From an uncultured Halomonas sp. (GTDB lineage: Bacteria > Pseudomonadota > Gammaproteobacteria > Pseudomonadales > Halomonadaceae), in assembly GCF_947500835.1 (NCBI RefSeq), contig NZ_CANMTQ010000003.1:328989-392988 (forward strand): 64,000 nucleotides of DNA. The letters are read 5' to 3'. Shown here piece by piece: positions 1 through 7,481 of the stretch. The first letter of the stretch is position 1; each line of letters opens with the position of its first letter. Below the pieces are notes generated by a model that saw nothing but the letters and a program-made list of their open reading frames with translations, ran no database searches and had not been told where the DNA came from. Position numbers and translations under genes: made by a program.

Positions 1-1
1 A

Positions 2-247
2 GCCGCGATCATGAGCGCCAGTACGAGTATTCTTGGCGGCCCCCGAGCGCAGTATGACCTGCGTCGATCCATGGTTTTTCTGGACATGCACTGTGTGAAC
101 AAGCCTGAAGTCATGATTGCCTCCGCCCACGAACGATTCGATGCCGAAGGTCGGCTCACCGATGAGGCCACACGCGAATTCATCACCAAGCTGGTAACGG
201 CCCTGAGCGACTGGACACGAAAGCTGCAGGCTGGGGAAAAGCGATAA
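2..247 (+). CDS. NADPH-dependent FMN reductase, C-terminal part (5' truncated by window)
   Basis: The reading frame is open from the first base of the window and stops at 247, so only about 81 C-terminal residues are visible. They contain a GGPRAQYDLR stretch followed by a region rich in hydrophobic residues and a final helix, which resembles the C-terminal end of the flavodoxin-like NADPH-dependent FMN reductase family (chromate reductase, azoreductase and quinone reductase relatives). Family members are soluble FMN proteins of about 180-190 residues that reduce quinones, flavins or metal oxyanions. The first ATG at 11 lies inside the conserved part, so it is not the true start. The N-terminal flavin-binding motif lies outside the window, so the exact subfamily cannot be settled. 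Confidence 0.72.
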   Translation, partial: AAIMSASTSILGGPRAQYDLRRSMVFLDMHCVNKPEVMIASAHERFDAEGRLTDEATREFITKLVTALSDWTRKLQAGEKR

Positions 248-345
248 ACACGCCGACTAAACAGGCCGCCATATAAGACATTTGTGTTACGCACTAGAAA
301 GTTGAAAACATAAAGTTAACGACATATATGAGGAGCAGAATACGA

Positions 346-1359
346 GTGCGCAAAAAATCGGTGAATTTGGCACTGCAAGGGGGCGGTTCACATGGGGCGT
401 TTACCTGGGGAGTGCTGGATTACTTCATGGAAGACGAACGCATCAGCGTGGCGTGTGTTTCGGGTACCAGTGCGGGTGCAATGAATGCATCCGTGTTGGC
501 ACAAGGGTATATGGAAGGTGGCGCAGATGGGGCACGCGAGTCGCTTGAACGGTTTTGGCGACAAGTGGCACATATGGGAAGGTTGAGTCCCATCAAGCGG
601 AGCCCTTTGAGTGTCCTGACAGGCAGCTGGAATATGGGGTTTTCTCCGGTTAATGTGATGCTTGATCTATTCAGCCGGGTTGCTTCCCCCTATGACACGA
701 ATCCGCTGAATATCAATCCGCTGCGTGAACTAGTCGAGTCCACCATCGATTTCGAAAAGGTAAGGGCCTGCAGCCCATTGCAGCTGTTTATTGCGGCTAC
801 CAACGTGCATACGGGCAAGATAAAAGTATTCGAGCGTGAAGAACTGACGGCGGATATGGTCTTGGCCTCCGCGTGTTTACCTTCTCTTTATCAAGCTGTT
901 GAAATTGATGGTATACCTTATTGGGACGGTGGTTACGTAGGCAACCCACCTTTATATCCCTTGTATCACTCCAGCAGCTCCAAAGATATATTGATTGTTC
1001 AGATCAACCCGGTCGAGCGAAATGAAACGCCGAAAAGCGCGCTGGATATACAGAATCGCGTCAATGAAATCTCATTCAATTCATCCTTGTTGAGAGAGCT
1101 GCGAGCGATTGAGTTCGTCCAGCGACTGCTCCATGAGAACAAGTTGGATAGGGACTATTACGCCGAGATGTTGGTGCACCGTGTCGAAGCCACCGAACAG
1201 CTGAGTCCATTATCAGCCTCTACCAAGCTAAATGCCGAGTGGGAGTTTCTGATACATTTGCGAGACATAGGCCGTGAATCAGCCAGGGTTTTTCTTGACG
1301 AACATTATGAGAGCCTGGGTGTGCAATCGACACTCGATCTGAGAGATGAGTTTTCGTAA
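346..1359 (+). CDS. Patatin-like phospholipase
   Basis: This 337-residue protein belongs to the bacterial patatin-like acyl hydrolases, which use a Ser-Asp dyad to cleave acyl chains from phospholipids. The oxyanion-hole glycine loop GGGSHG is at residues 12-17, the nucleophile elbow GTSAG places the catalytic serine at residue 42, and the catalytic Asp is in the WDGG motif at about residue 194. There is no signal peptide, so it is probably cytosolic or delivered by another route. I chose the GTG at 346 because AGGAG lies ten bases upstream and the protein then begins like its relatives (MRKKSVNLALQGGG). An ATG at 328 is in frame but has no ribosome-binding site. The gene appears to stand alone, and its substrate is unknown. 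Confidence 0.88.
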   Translation: MRKKSVNLALQGGGSHGAFTWGVLDYFMEDERISVACVSGTSAGAMNASVLAQGYMEGGADGARESLERFWRQVAHMGRLSPIKRSPLSVLTGSWNMGFSPVNVMLDLFSRVASPYDTNPLNINPLRELVESTIDFEKVRACSPLQLFIAATNVHTGKIKVFEREELTADMVLASACLPSLYQAVEIDGIPYWDGGYVGNPPLYPLYHSSSSKDILIVQINPVERNETPKSALDIQNRVNEISFNSSLLRELRAIEFVQRLLHENKLDRDYYAEMLVHRVEATEQLSPLSASTKLNAEWEFLIHLRDIGRESARVFLDEHYESLGVQSTLDLRDEFS

Positions 1360-1512
1360 GAATGATCGACTCTGAAAAGCCATAACTGCTTTTTGTATCA
1401 GTGCCGGCAGAATAACCCACACATCTCAGCCATGCGTCAGGCGTTTTTCCAGGTATTGAGTCAGTTGCTGGAGCCGATCTTCCCGGATCACGGTAACGGC
1501 TTGAGGCGAGAT

Positions 1513-1540
1513 GTCGCCGCGCCGGTGCTGGCGCGGCGAC
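1513..1540 (-). terminator. Hairpin downstream of the amidohydrolase gene
   Basis: A perfect 11-bp inverted repeat (GTCGCCGCGCC and its complement) with a 6-base loop lies just beyond the stop codon of the amidohydrolase gene on the minus strand. There is no run of T after the stem on that strand, so it may slow RNA decay rather than act as a strong intrinsic terminator. It also separates the convergent patatin gene. Confidence 0.45.
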
Positions 1541-1548
1541 GTGGTGCA

Positions 1549-3363
1549 TCAGCGCTGGGTGAATGCGCCTTCGTAGTTCACCACCGGTGACCACTCGGGG
1601 CTGACCGGGGGTAGGGGTTCCGGCGCGAATTCAGAGAAGAGTTCCGCGGCGTAGACGACGTTGCCACCTGTCACGGTAAGCACCGACTCCAGGCCCTTGA
1701 TCTCCTCCTCGGGGATCGAGAAGTAATCGTCGGACAGGATCGCGAAATCGGCGTACATGCCTTCCGCGATGGTACCTTTGACGTCCTCTTCCTGGGAGAA
1801 CCAGGCACTGCCGGAAGTGAAGATGCTCAGTGCCTCTTCACGGCTCAGCTTGTTCTCTTCGCCCCAGAGCTGCAGGCCGCCGACGGTCTTGCCCGATACC
1901 AGCCAGTAAAGGGAAGGCCAGGGATCGTAGCTGCTGACGCGGGTGCCGTCGGTGCCGGCACCGACGGGAATGCCTATGTCCAGCATCTTGCGCACCGGCG
2001 GTGCGGCCTTGGCCGCCTCGGCGCCGTAGCGGTCAACAAAATATTCACCCGCAAACGCCATGCGATCCTGAATCGCGATGCCGCCGTTCAGAGCCTTGAT
2101 GCGCTCCAGCTCGGCGTCCCGAACCGTTTCTGCATGGTCGATGGCCCAGCGCGGAAAGCTGCCCTGTTCCTCGTTCACGCGCTCGAAGACATCCATGATC
2201 AGCTCGATGCTGTCGCCGTAGGTCGCGTGCTGGCGCAGCGGCCACCCGGCCTCGACCAGCATCGTCGTGACCTCGTGCAGGTCGCCGCGCGGGTCCTGAC
2301 CGTTCGCTTCACGCTCTTCAAGATCCGGGGCCGGTGCCAGGAAGTTCTCCCAGTCTCCAACGCTATGAACCAGAAACTCGCCGCCGCCTTCCAACTCGTA
2401 GCCATGATCGAGATGAACGTCCTCGTTCACGCCGACCTCGTTATTGGCGATCCACTCGCCGAATTCCTGGGCCTCATCACCTGCATTCTGTGCAAAGAGA
2501 TAATAGCTGACCCGCAGTGGCAGACCGTCATTGGTCGCGATGTTCCGGGATCCGACATAGTCCTCGGGGAAGACATGCCCACCTCCGCCGGCGTCAATCG
2601 AAGAGGTCATGCCCAGGCGATTCAGCTCGTGGTAGTACTGCTTGGTCGAGTTGACCATGTCCTCTTCGGATAGCTGCGGCAGTGCGCCGATGGTCTTGTA
2701 GAGAATCGACGGATTCGGCTCCGCGTGCAGGATCGCGCCGCCGCCTTCGAGGAACTCGATACGGGAGCCGTCAGCGGTTTCCGTCTCCGGTGTGTAGCCC
2801 AGTGCTTCGACCCCGGCTTGGTTCAAAAATCCCTGGCTGTAGAGAAACAGTACGAAAACCGGCGTGTCTGGCGCCGCTTCGTTCAGCTCTTCCACGGTCG
2901 GCATGCGCTGCTCTTCAAACTGATAGGGTGACCAGCCGCCGATCACGCGTACCCATTCGCCCTCAGGGACGCGCTCTGCCTCAGTGCGAATGCGATCCAG
3001 CGCTTCGGCGAGCGTCGGAATGCCGTCCCAGCGGGTTTCCAGGTTGTAGAAACGTCCGCCCCGAACTTGGTGGGAATGGGAGTCGTTGAGGCCTGGAATC
3101 ACCGTGCGGCCCTCGGCGTCGATGACCTGTGTATCGTCGCCGCGAAAGGCCTCGATCTCGGCATCGTCGCCGACGTCGATGAAGGTTCCATCCTTGACCG
3201 CGAAGGCGGTCGCGTCCGGCTCCCCGTCATCGCCGGTAAAGACCTTGCCGGCATTCATGACGATGAGGTCAGCAGGCTGCTGGTCCTGGGCGAGGGCGGG
3301 TGTACTCGCGATGAGGGCGGCAAGCGCAATGGCCTGGGGGCCGCTCTTTTTGAACAATACCAT
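1549..3363 (-). CDS. Exported amidohydrolase, YtcJ-like
   Basis: This 604-residue protein starts with a Sec signal peptide (hydrophobic segment ending in ALAQ near residue 26), so the mature enzyme should be periplasmic. The rest fits the amidohydrolase superfamily (Amidohydro_3, YtcJ-like): an N-terminal beta domain, a VIPGLNDSHSH metal-binding motif at about residues 90-100, and a VGAGTDG motif near the C-terminal third where the family places its catalytic Asp. Such enzymes hydrolyse C-N bonds in cyclic or N-acyl substrates, but the substrate here cannot be told. AAGGAAG precedes the start codon. It lies 92 bp downstream of the exported isochorismatase-like gene on the same strand, so the two are probably co-transcribed and may act in sequence on an exogenous compound. 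Confidence 0.85.
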   Translation of the reverse strand: MVLFKKSGPQAIALAALIASTPALAQDQQPADLIVMNAGKVFTGDDGEPDATAFAVKDGTFIDVGDDAEIEAFRGDDTQVIDAEGRTVIPGLNDSHSHQVRGGRFYNLETRWDGIPTLAEALDRIRTEAERVPEGEWVRVIGGWSPYQFEEQRMPTVEELNEAAPDTPVFVLFLYSQGFLNQAGVEALGYTPETETADGSRIEFLEGGGAILHAEPNPSILYKTIGALPQLSEEDMVNSTKQYYHELNRLGMTSSIDAGGGGHVFPEDYVGSRNIATNDGLPLRVSYYLFAQNAGDEAQEFGEWIANNEVGVNEDVHLDHGYELEGGGEFLVHSVGDWENFLAPAPDLEEREANGQDPRGDLHEVTTMLVEAGWPLRQHATYGDSIELIMDVFERVNEEQGSFPRWAIDHAETVRDAELERIKALNGGIAIQDRMAFAGEYFVDRYGAEAAKAAPPVRKMLDIGIPVGAGTDGTRVSSYDPWPSLYWLVSGKTVGGLQLWGEENKLSREEALSIFTSGSAWFSQEEDVKGTIAEGMYADFAILSDDYFSIPEEEIKGLESVLTVTGGNVVYAAELFSEFAPEPLPPVSPEWSPVVNYEGAFTQR

Positions 3364-3426
3364 CGGATCTTCCTTTTTCTGAGGTGAAGGCGGTAACGGT
3401 TGAGCGCGACCGCCAGTTTCATCAGA

Positions 3427-3448
3427 GCCCTGCCCGTTAGGACAGGGC
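3427..3448 (-). terminator. Hairpin between isochorismatase-like and amidohydrolase genes
   Basis: An imperfect stem (GCCCTG with CAGGGC at its base, extendable to nine pairs with one mismatch) sits seven bases after the stop codon of the isochorismatase-like gene. No T-run follows on the minus strand. It could attenuate read-through into the amidohydrolase gene or stabilise the upstream message. Confidence 0.35.
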
Positions 3449-3455
3449 GGACATC

Positions 3456-4259
3456 TTACTCCTCTGCGTCGGACTTACTTGCTGCTTCCTGGGCGCGAGT
3501 GTAGCTTTCAACCGCAGACCCATATTCCGGCACGAGTTCGGCATAGAGCGCGCCCCACTCGGCGGCGTCCGGACGGTTCCAGGTGCGATGCGTCTCGCTC
3601 AGGATGGTATTGGTGGTGACCGGCACGATGCCCTCTGCCACCATCCGCTCCATCGCTGCATCGGAGGCCAGCTTGCTGACATCCCCCGAGGCATCCATCA
3701 CCACGACCACGTCGTAGCCTTCGGCATGAGTCTGCAGGGCCGGGAAGGCGACGCAGACACTGGTCCAGACACCGGCGATCACCAGCGTCTTGCGACCGGT
3801 TGCCTCGACGGCTTCAACGAAGTCCTGGTTATCCCAAGAGCTCACCTCGCCCTGGCGCCGGATGAATTTCGCACTGCTGGGCAATACCTCGGACAGTTCT
3901 TTCATCAGCGGACCATTGGGACCATCCGGCTCGGACGCGGTGTAGATGATCGGGATGTTCGCCAGTTCCGCGATCTTTGCCAGCACCACGGTATTGCGGC
4001 GCAAGTCATCCACAGGGATATCGTTTACGGTCTGGAACAGGCCCGTCTGGTGATCAAGCAACAGCAAAACCGCGTCGTTTGGATCGAACAAGGCGTTGTT
4101 TGCCTCTTCGGAAGGCTTATGGGTAAGGCCTTCGAGGTGCAGTTGATTGTTTGCTTCCTGGGCCTGTGCCGAGGTGGTGAACGCAAGCGGCTGAAGGAGC
4201 ATTGCCGCGCCCGCTGCAATTGCAAGGAAGCTTTTCCCGAGCTGTTTTATGCTTTTCAT
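3456..4259 (-). CDS. Exported isochorismatase-family hydrolase (YcaC-like)
   Basis: This 267-residue protein belongs to the cysteine hydrolase superfamily that includes isochorismatase, nicotinamidase and YcaC. The family Asp is at residue 69 (LLLLDHQTGLF) and the nucleophilic Cys at residue 169 (AGVWTSVCVAF). The stretch around SSWDNQDFVEAV resembles YcaC-type members. Unusually, an N-terminal signal peptide of about 34 residues ending in AQA precedes the domain, so the enzyme is predicted to be periplasmic, whereas most relatives are cytosolic. TAAGGAA precedes the ATG. The gene leads a probable two-gene unit with the exported amidohydrolase and is divergent from an HxlR-type regulator that may control it. 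The actual substrate is unknown, and isochorismate itself is unlikely in the periplasm. Confidence 0.85.
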   Translation of the reverse strand: MKSIKQLGKSFLAIAAGAAMLLQPLAFTTSAQAQEANNQLHLEGLTHKPSEEANNALFDPNDAVLLLLDHQTGLFQTVNDIPVDDLRRNTVVLAKIAELANIPIIYTASEPDGPNGPLMKELSEVLPSSAKFIRRQGEVSSWDNQDFVEAVEATGRKTLVIAGVWTSVCVAFPALQTHAEGYDVVVVMDASGDVSKLASDAAMERMVAEGIVPVTTNTILSETHRTWNRPDAAEWGALYAELVPEYGSAVESYTRAQEAASKSDAEE

Positions 4260-4582
4260 GGCAGTTTTCCTTAGAGGTCAGGGAATACCCTCGCGGTCCG
4301 TCTGGTTGCAGTCCGTCGAGGAAGGTACCTGCCATCAAGATTGATCATCATTTGAATCATATCGTGATGGCAAGTTTGGTGCGCTGCCGACCATAAAGCT
4401 TGAGGGCCGACAGCGTCATGACGGGTCACGCTCTTGAAGCAGGGTCATGAGATCCGTCTCATTGGCGTGTTCCTTATCTTGTCTTTCGATTCACGCTAGT
4501 ATAGTTCTCCATTTTTGAATGGGAAGTCGTTACCTTTTGGATAGCAGCTTTCCATTTATTCTCAACATGTATGGAGGTGAAA
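4260..4582. promoter_or_regulatory. Divergent regulatory region between isochorismatase-like gene and HxlR regulator
   Basis: This 323-bp stretch holds no convincing gene. It should carry the promoters of both divergent genes. A TAGTAT box at 4497-4502 lies 17 bases after a weak TTATCT and may drive the regulator. An inverted repeat CCATT-TTTG-AATGG at 4509-4522 is a candidate operator. A second AT-rich region around 4340-4375 with repeated ATCAT/ATGAT-like words could serve the minus-strand unit. Assignments are inferred from sequence shape only. Confidence 0.4.
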
Positions 4583-4924
4583 GTGAAACGCGAGACAATC
4601 CCCGACCCTTGCGCTGCGGATCCGGTTCTGCGGGCGATTGCGGGACGCTGGAAAACCCATGTCATTTACCTGTTGGGAGAGAATGGCCCTGTGCGGTTCA
4701 ATGTCATCCAGCGCCGCTTGGCGCCGGTTTCTCCCAAGGTGCTGACGAGCCGGTTGCGCGAGCTGGCAGAGGATGGTTTGATCTGGCGAGAACAGGAGGC
4801 GACGATACCGCCGAAGGTTACCTATGGCCTGACGGATCTGGGCCGAGAAGTTCACGAAGTCCTCAAGTCATTCGACGCAATCGGTCGCAAATTCGCGCCT
4901 GTCCCGCCGGACGACCTGTCGTAG
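4583..4924 (+). CDS. HxlR-family transcriptional regulator
   Basis: This small protein of about 113 residues is a winged helix-turn-helix regulator of the HxlR type. It has the family cysteine near the N terminus (PDPCAADPVLRAIAGRW), the recognition region (VSPKVLTSRLRELAEDGLI) and the wing (PPKVTYGLTDLG). Many HxlR proteins sense electrophiles, quinones or redox changes through that N-terminal cysteine. I prefer the GTG at 4583, which follows GGAGGTGA with normal spacing. The in-frame ATG at 4571 lacks a ribosome-binding site. The gene is divergent from the exported hydrolase pair and convergent with a DoxX gene, so it probably controls one or both. Confidence 0.88.
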   Translation: MKRETIPDPCAADPVLRAIAGRWKTHVIYLLGENGPVRFNVIQRRLAPVSPKVLTSRLRELAEDGLIWREQEATIPPKVTYGLTDLGREVHEVLKSFDAIGRKFAPVPPDDLS

Positions 4925-4965
4925 TACGATTTTCGTTTCGTGAGTTGAGCCCTATTAGACTTTTG

Positions 4966-5370
4966 CTAGTCGGGCCTAATGGCCATGCGGCCGCTTCCCA
5001 AAAACACAATTGCCAGGGCGCCGAACAGGAACATGCCTTGAAGTTCGAGGGCCCAGCCCCCGCTGCTTCCCAGCGCAAACAATTCATTCGTGTGAACCAG
5101 GATGATGGCTACTACCATATTGATGGTAATAAGCAGTCCTGCAATGCGTGACTGCCAGCCCAATACCAACATCACCGGCGCTATTATCTCGCCAAGCAAT
5201 ACACCATAGGCAAGAAACTCGGGCAGTCCGTAATTGGCGACTTGATCACCAATCCAGCTCATGCTGCTGGGATTGAGCAATTTGGCAATTCCATGAAGCA
5301 AGACCAGCCCGCCAACGCTGAGTCGCAGAACAAGTTTGCCCAGTGCTTCATTGTGCAAGGCGTTGAGCAT
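4966..5370 (-). CDS. DoxX family membrane protein
   Basis: This 134-residue protein has four hydrophobic segments and the DoxX signature near its start (LVLRLSVGGLVLLHGIAKL), followed by a GEIIAPVMLVLG segment. DoxX-family proteins are inner-membrane proteins of poorly known function, some linked to quinone-dependent oxidation or thiol and oxidative stress defence. GAGGG precedes the start codon. The gene is convergent with the HxlR regulator, an arrangement often seen for DoxX and HxlR genes, and it could be part of the same response. Confidence 0.85.
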   Translation of the reverse strand: MLNALHNEALGKLVLRLSVGGLVLLHGIAKLLNPSSMSWIGDQVANYGLPEFLAYGVLLGEIIAPVMLVLGWQSRIAGLLITINMVVAIILVHTNELFALGSSGGWALELQGMFLFGALAIVFLGSGRMAIRPD

Positions 5371-5759
5371 ATAGAACCCTCTAGATGCGATGAATTATCA
5401 GTTAATTAAGGAAAAATCTGATCAATTGTGAATAATATCGCGAATTATTTTATTCTGTGCTGCGTCCAGCCGTGACGATGTTATACAGGTAATCCTGCAC
5501 AGTAGCAGGTTTGAAGCTGTACTCTGATGCAAAAAGCTGCAACAGGTAATCCAGTTAGTATTGAATGGATTCACCATATGGCTACTTGACATCGTATTGA
5601 TTACAAAGAAAAAATAAATAGAAATAAGAAAATATTAGTATATTCCAGTAGCGTTGAAGAACAGAATATTCACGATAACTGCATTGAAGATAGTCAGCCT
5701 CGACTTCTCGTCGCGATCGCGATGGTCTGTAACGGATAACAAAACGAGAGCGCAGTGTT
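5371..5759. other. AT-rich intergenic region without a recognised gene
   Basis: This 389-bp stretch is clearly AT-richer than its surroundings. It contains an inverted repeat AATAAT-ATCGCGA-ATTATT at 5431-5449 just upstream of the DoxX gene, and a TTGACA at 5586-5591 followed by a long A-rich run before the diguanylate cyclase gene. It probably holds two divergent promoters. A short minus-strand open frame at 5582-5815 overlaps the cyclase start and shows no protein-like features. Confidence 0.5.
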
Positions 5760-6893
5760 ATGGACAACCGCATGTTGCGATACCTCAAGGAGCGTGTACT
5801 GTCTCCTCCTACCACTTTGGCCCCGGAGCGGCGTCGCAGTTTTCACATATTCCTGCGCATCTATCTTTTCGTAACCGCGATTCATGTTGTCTTCACGCCC
5901 ATTTTTCTATGGATCAATGTGCCTGCGTTGACCGCACTCAATCTGCTGTGCATCGCTGTCAATTCGCTAACGATCCTTCTTCATCTGCGTGGCAAGCTTC
6001 TGCTGGCACTGCTAATCAAACTGCCCTTTGTTCTCACGCTTATCGTCGCCGCAGGCATGCTACTGGGAAATAACATCGGCGTTGAATATTATTTCTTTAT
6101 CATCTTGTTCGAGTTCGTGATCAGCGATCTTCAGCGACGCTACAAGATAATACTCAGCGCCATATTGCTGGGTATCTTCTTGATCATGCTGCAGTGGCTG
6201 TTCGGACTCTGGGGGGAATGGTCTCTTGGGGAACCGGCACGGAAAATGCTGCATGCCCTCAACCTGATGACCACCTTTGTCCTGATCACCTATATCGCGT
6301 TACAGGTCTACATCGTAAGTGAGACCACCGAGCGCCGTTTCCGCAGCGATGCCTATAGGGACTCACTGACTGGCGTGTTCAATCGACGGGCGGTCATTGA
6401 GCGAGCCGATACGCTGTGGTGTCAGCAACGTCCTTTTGCGTTGTTGCTTCTTGATGCGGACCACTTCAAGCAGGTCAATGATAATTATGGTCATGGCGCC
6501 GGTGACAAGGTGCTGCGTCATATTGCACAGCTATTGCAACATGCCTTACGGGAGAGAGATTGCATAGGACGCGTGGGCGGGGAAGAGTTTTTGATACTGC
6601 TTCCGGATGCCAACTTCGATGAGGCAGTGGCAATCGCGTCTCGCTTGCGCGCAGAGCTGGCCAGTCAGCCTTGCCGCCTGGGCAAGCGCATACTCCCAGT
6701 GACGCTTTCCATGGGGCTGGCATGGTCTAATGAAGATCAGCTTCTGAATGACGTGATCGATTTGGCGGACCGACGTTTATATCTGGCAAAATCCTCGGGA
6801 CGTGATCAAATAATCGCCGAAGGAGGAGAGGCCTTCGATATCACCGCACGTTGCGAGGCGTTCAAAGGACCTTCTTCTACTGAGGAAGCCTGA
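5760..6893 (+). CDS. Membrane-bound diguanylate cyclase (GGDEF domain)
   Basis: This 377-residue protein makes the second messenger cyclic di-GMP from two GTP. About five or six hydrophobic segments fill residues 25-190 and form a membrane sensor without a recognised ligand domain. A GGDEF domain follows, with the DSLTGVFNRR start, the LLLDADHFKQVND metal and substrate region, and an intact GGEEF active site at about residue 273. Five residues before it, RERD matches the RxxD inhibitory site, so product feedback is likely. No EAL domain is present. The ATG at 5760 has only a weak ribosome-binding site, and ATG 5772 is an alternative. The META lipoprotein gene follows 50 bp downstream and may be co-transcribed. 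Confidence 0.92.
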   Translation: MDNRMLRYLKERVLSPPTTLAPERRRSFHIFLRIYLFVTAIHVVFTPIFLWINVPALTALNLLCIAVNSLTILLHLRGKLLLALLIKLPFVLTLIVAAGMLLGNNIGVEYYFFIILFEFVISDLQRRYKIILSAILLGIFLIMLQWLFGLWGEWSLGEPARKMLHALNLMTTFVLITYIALQVYIVSETTERRFRSDAYRDSLTGVFNRRAVIERADTLWCQQRPFALLLLDADHFKQVNDNYGHGAGDKVLRHIAQLLQHALRERDCIGRVGGEEFLILLPDANFDEAVAIASRLRAELASQPCRLGKRILPVTLSMGLAWSNEDQLLNDVIDLADRRLYLAKSSGRDQIIAEGGEAFDITARCEAFKGPSSTEEA

Positions 6894-6943
6894 GGCTTCA
6901 GCGGGCACCAACAAATCAATCGAGTTCCTGGGGAGAGACACGA

Positions 6944-7390
6944 ATGCGTGTATGGATAGCCATGGTGTTGTCGGTAATTCTGCTAAGCGGATGTGGCACA
7001 TCGCAACAAGTCCACAATGACAACAATGGGAAACAGGCATCGTCACCTTTGGTAGGTCCGCATTGGGTATTGACACTGATGGGCACCGATCAGCCCTGGC
7101 AAGGGGATGACAAAGCCTATTTTGAACTACAGCCAGACGGCAATGGATTGAGACTCAGCGGTAGCGATGGCTGCAATCGTCTGATGGGGGAGGTCACCTT
7201 GGGCGAAGGGCGTCGCATTGCAATCTCCGAACTTGCCAGTTCCCGCATGGCCTGCCCGGGGCAGGCACAGTCGGCGCAAGTCAGCCAGCTGCTCTCCCAG
7301 GCTCATCGCTATTTGATCGACCATGATCGACTGGTCTTGATGGGGCGGGATGGTCATGTGCTTGCCGGCTTTCGCAAGACCAATAAATAA
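6944..7390 (+). CDS. META domain lipoprotein (HslJ-like)
   Basis: This 148-residue protein has a lipoprotein signal peptide with a lipobox (LLSGC), so Cys17 should be lipidated. The mature part matches the META/HslJ domain: a WxL start, a GSDGCNRLMG motif in the middle, a MACPG segment, and a final beta strand. HslJ-like proteins are envelope proteins linked to heat shock or antibiotic tolerance, with no known enzymatic activity. GGGGAGAG precedes the ATG. Its position just after a diguanylate cyclase gene suggests shared transcription, but a functional link is not shown by the sequence. Confidence 0.85.
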   Translation: MRVWIAMVLSVILLSGCGTSQQVHNDNNGKQASSPLVGPHWVLTLMGTDQPWQGDDKAYFELQPDGNGLRLSGSDGCNRLMGEVTLGEGRRIAISELASSRMACPGQAQSAQVSQLLSQAHRYLIDHDRLVLMGRDGHVLAGFRKTNK

Positions 7391-7442
7391 AAGTAATGCG
7401 CCTCATGGCCAGGCTTGCCTGGTAAAAAGCGCGAAACAAGCA

Positions 7443-7466
7443 CCTCAGGGTCAACCCTGAGGTTTT
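7443..7466. terminator. Bidirectional terminator between META lipoprotein gene and valS
   Basis: A perfect 9-bp stem (CCTCAGGGT with ACCCTGAGG) and a two-base inner loop is followed by TTTT on the plus strand. It lies 52 bp after the lipoprotein gene and 16 bp after the convergent valS stop, so it probably ends both transcripts. Confidence 0.7.
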
Positions 7467-7481
7467 GCAAAGTCATGTTTT

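Noticed and set aside
1393..1590. Small plus-strand open frame after the patatin gene
   Set aside because: It covers a hairpin and the end of the convergent amidohydrolase gene and has no ribosome-binding site or recognisable protein pattern.
5582..5815. Minus-strand open frame before the diguanylate cyclase gene
   Set aside because: It overlaps the cyclase start, ends in an AT-rich non-coding stretch and has no protein-like features.
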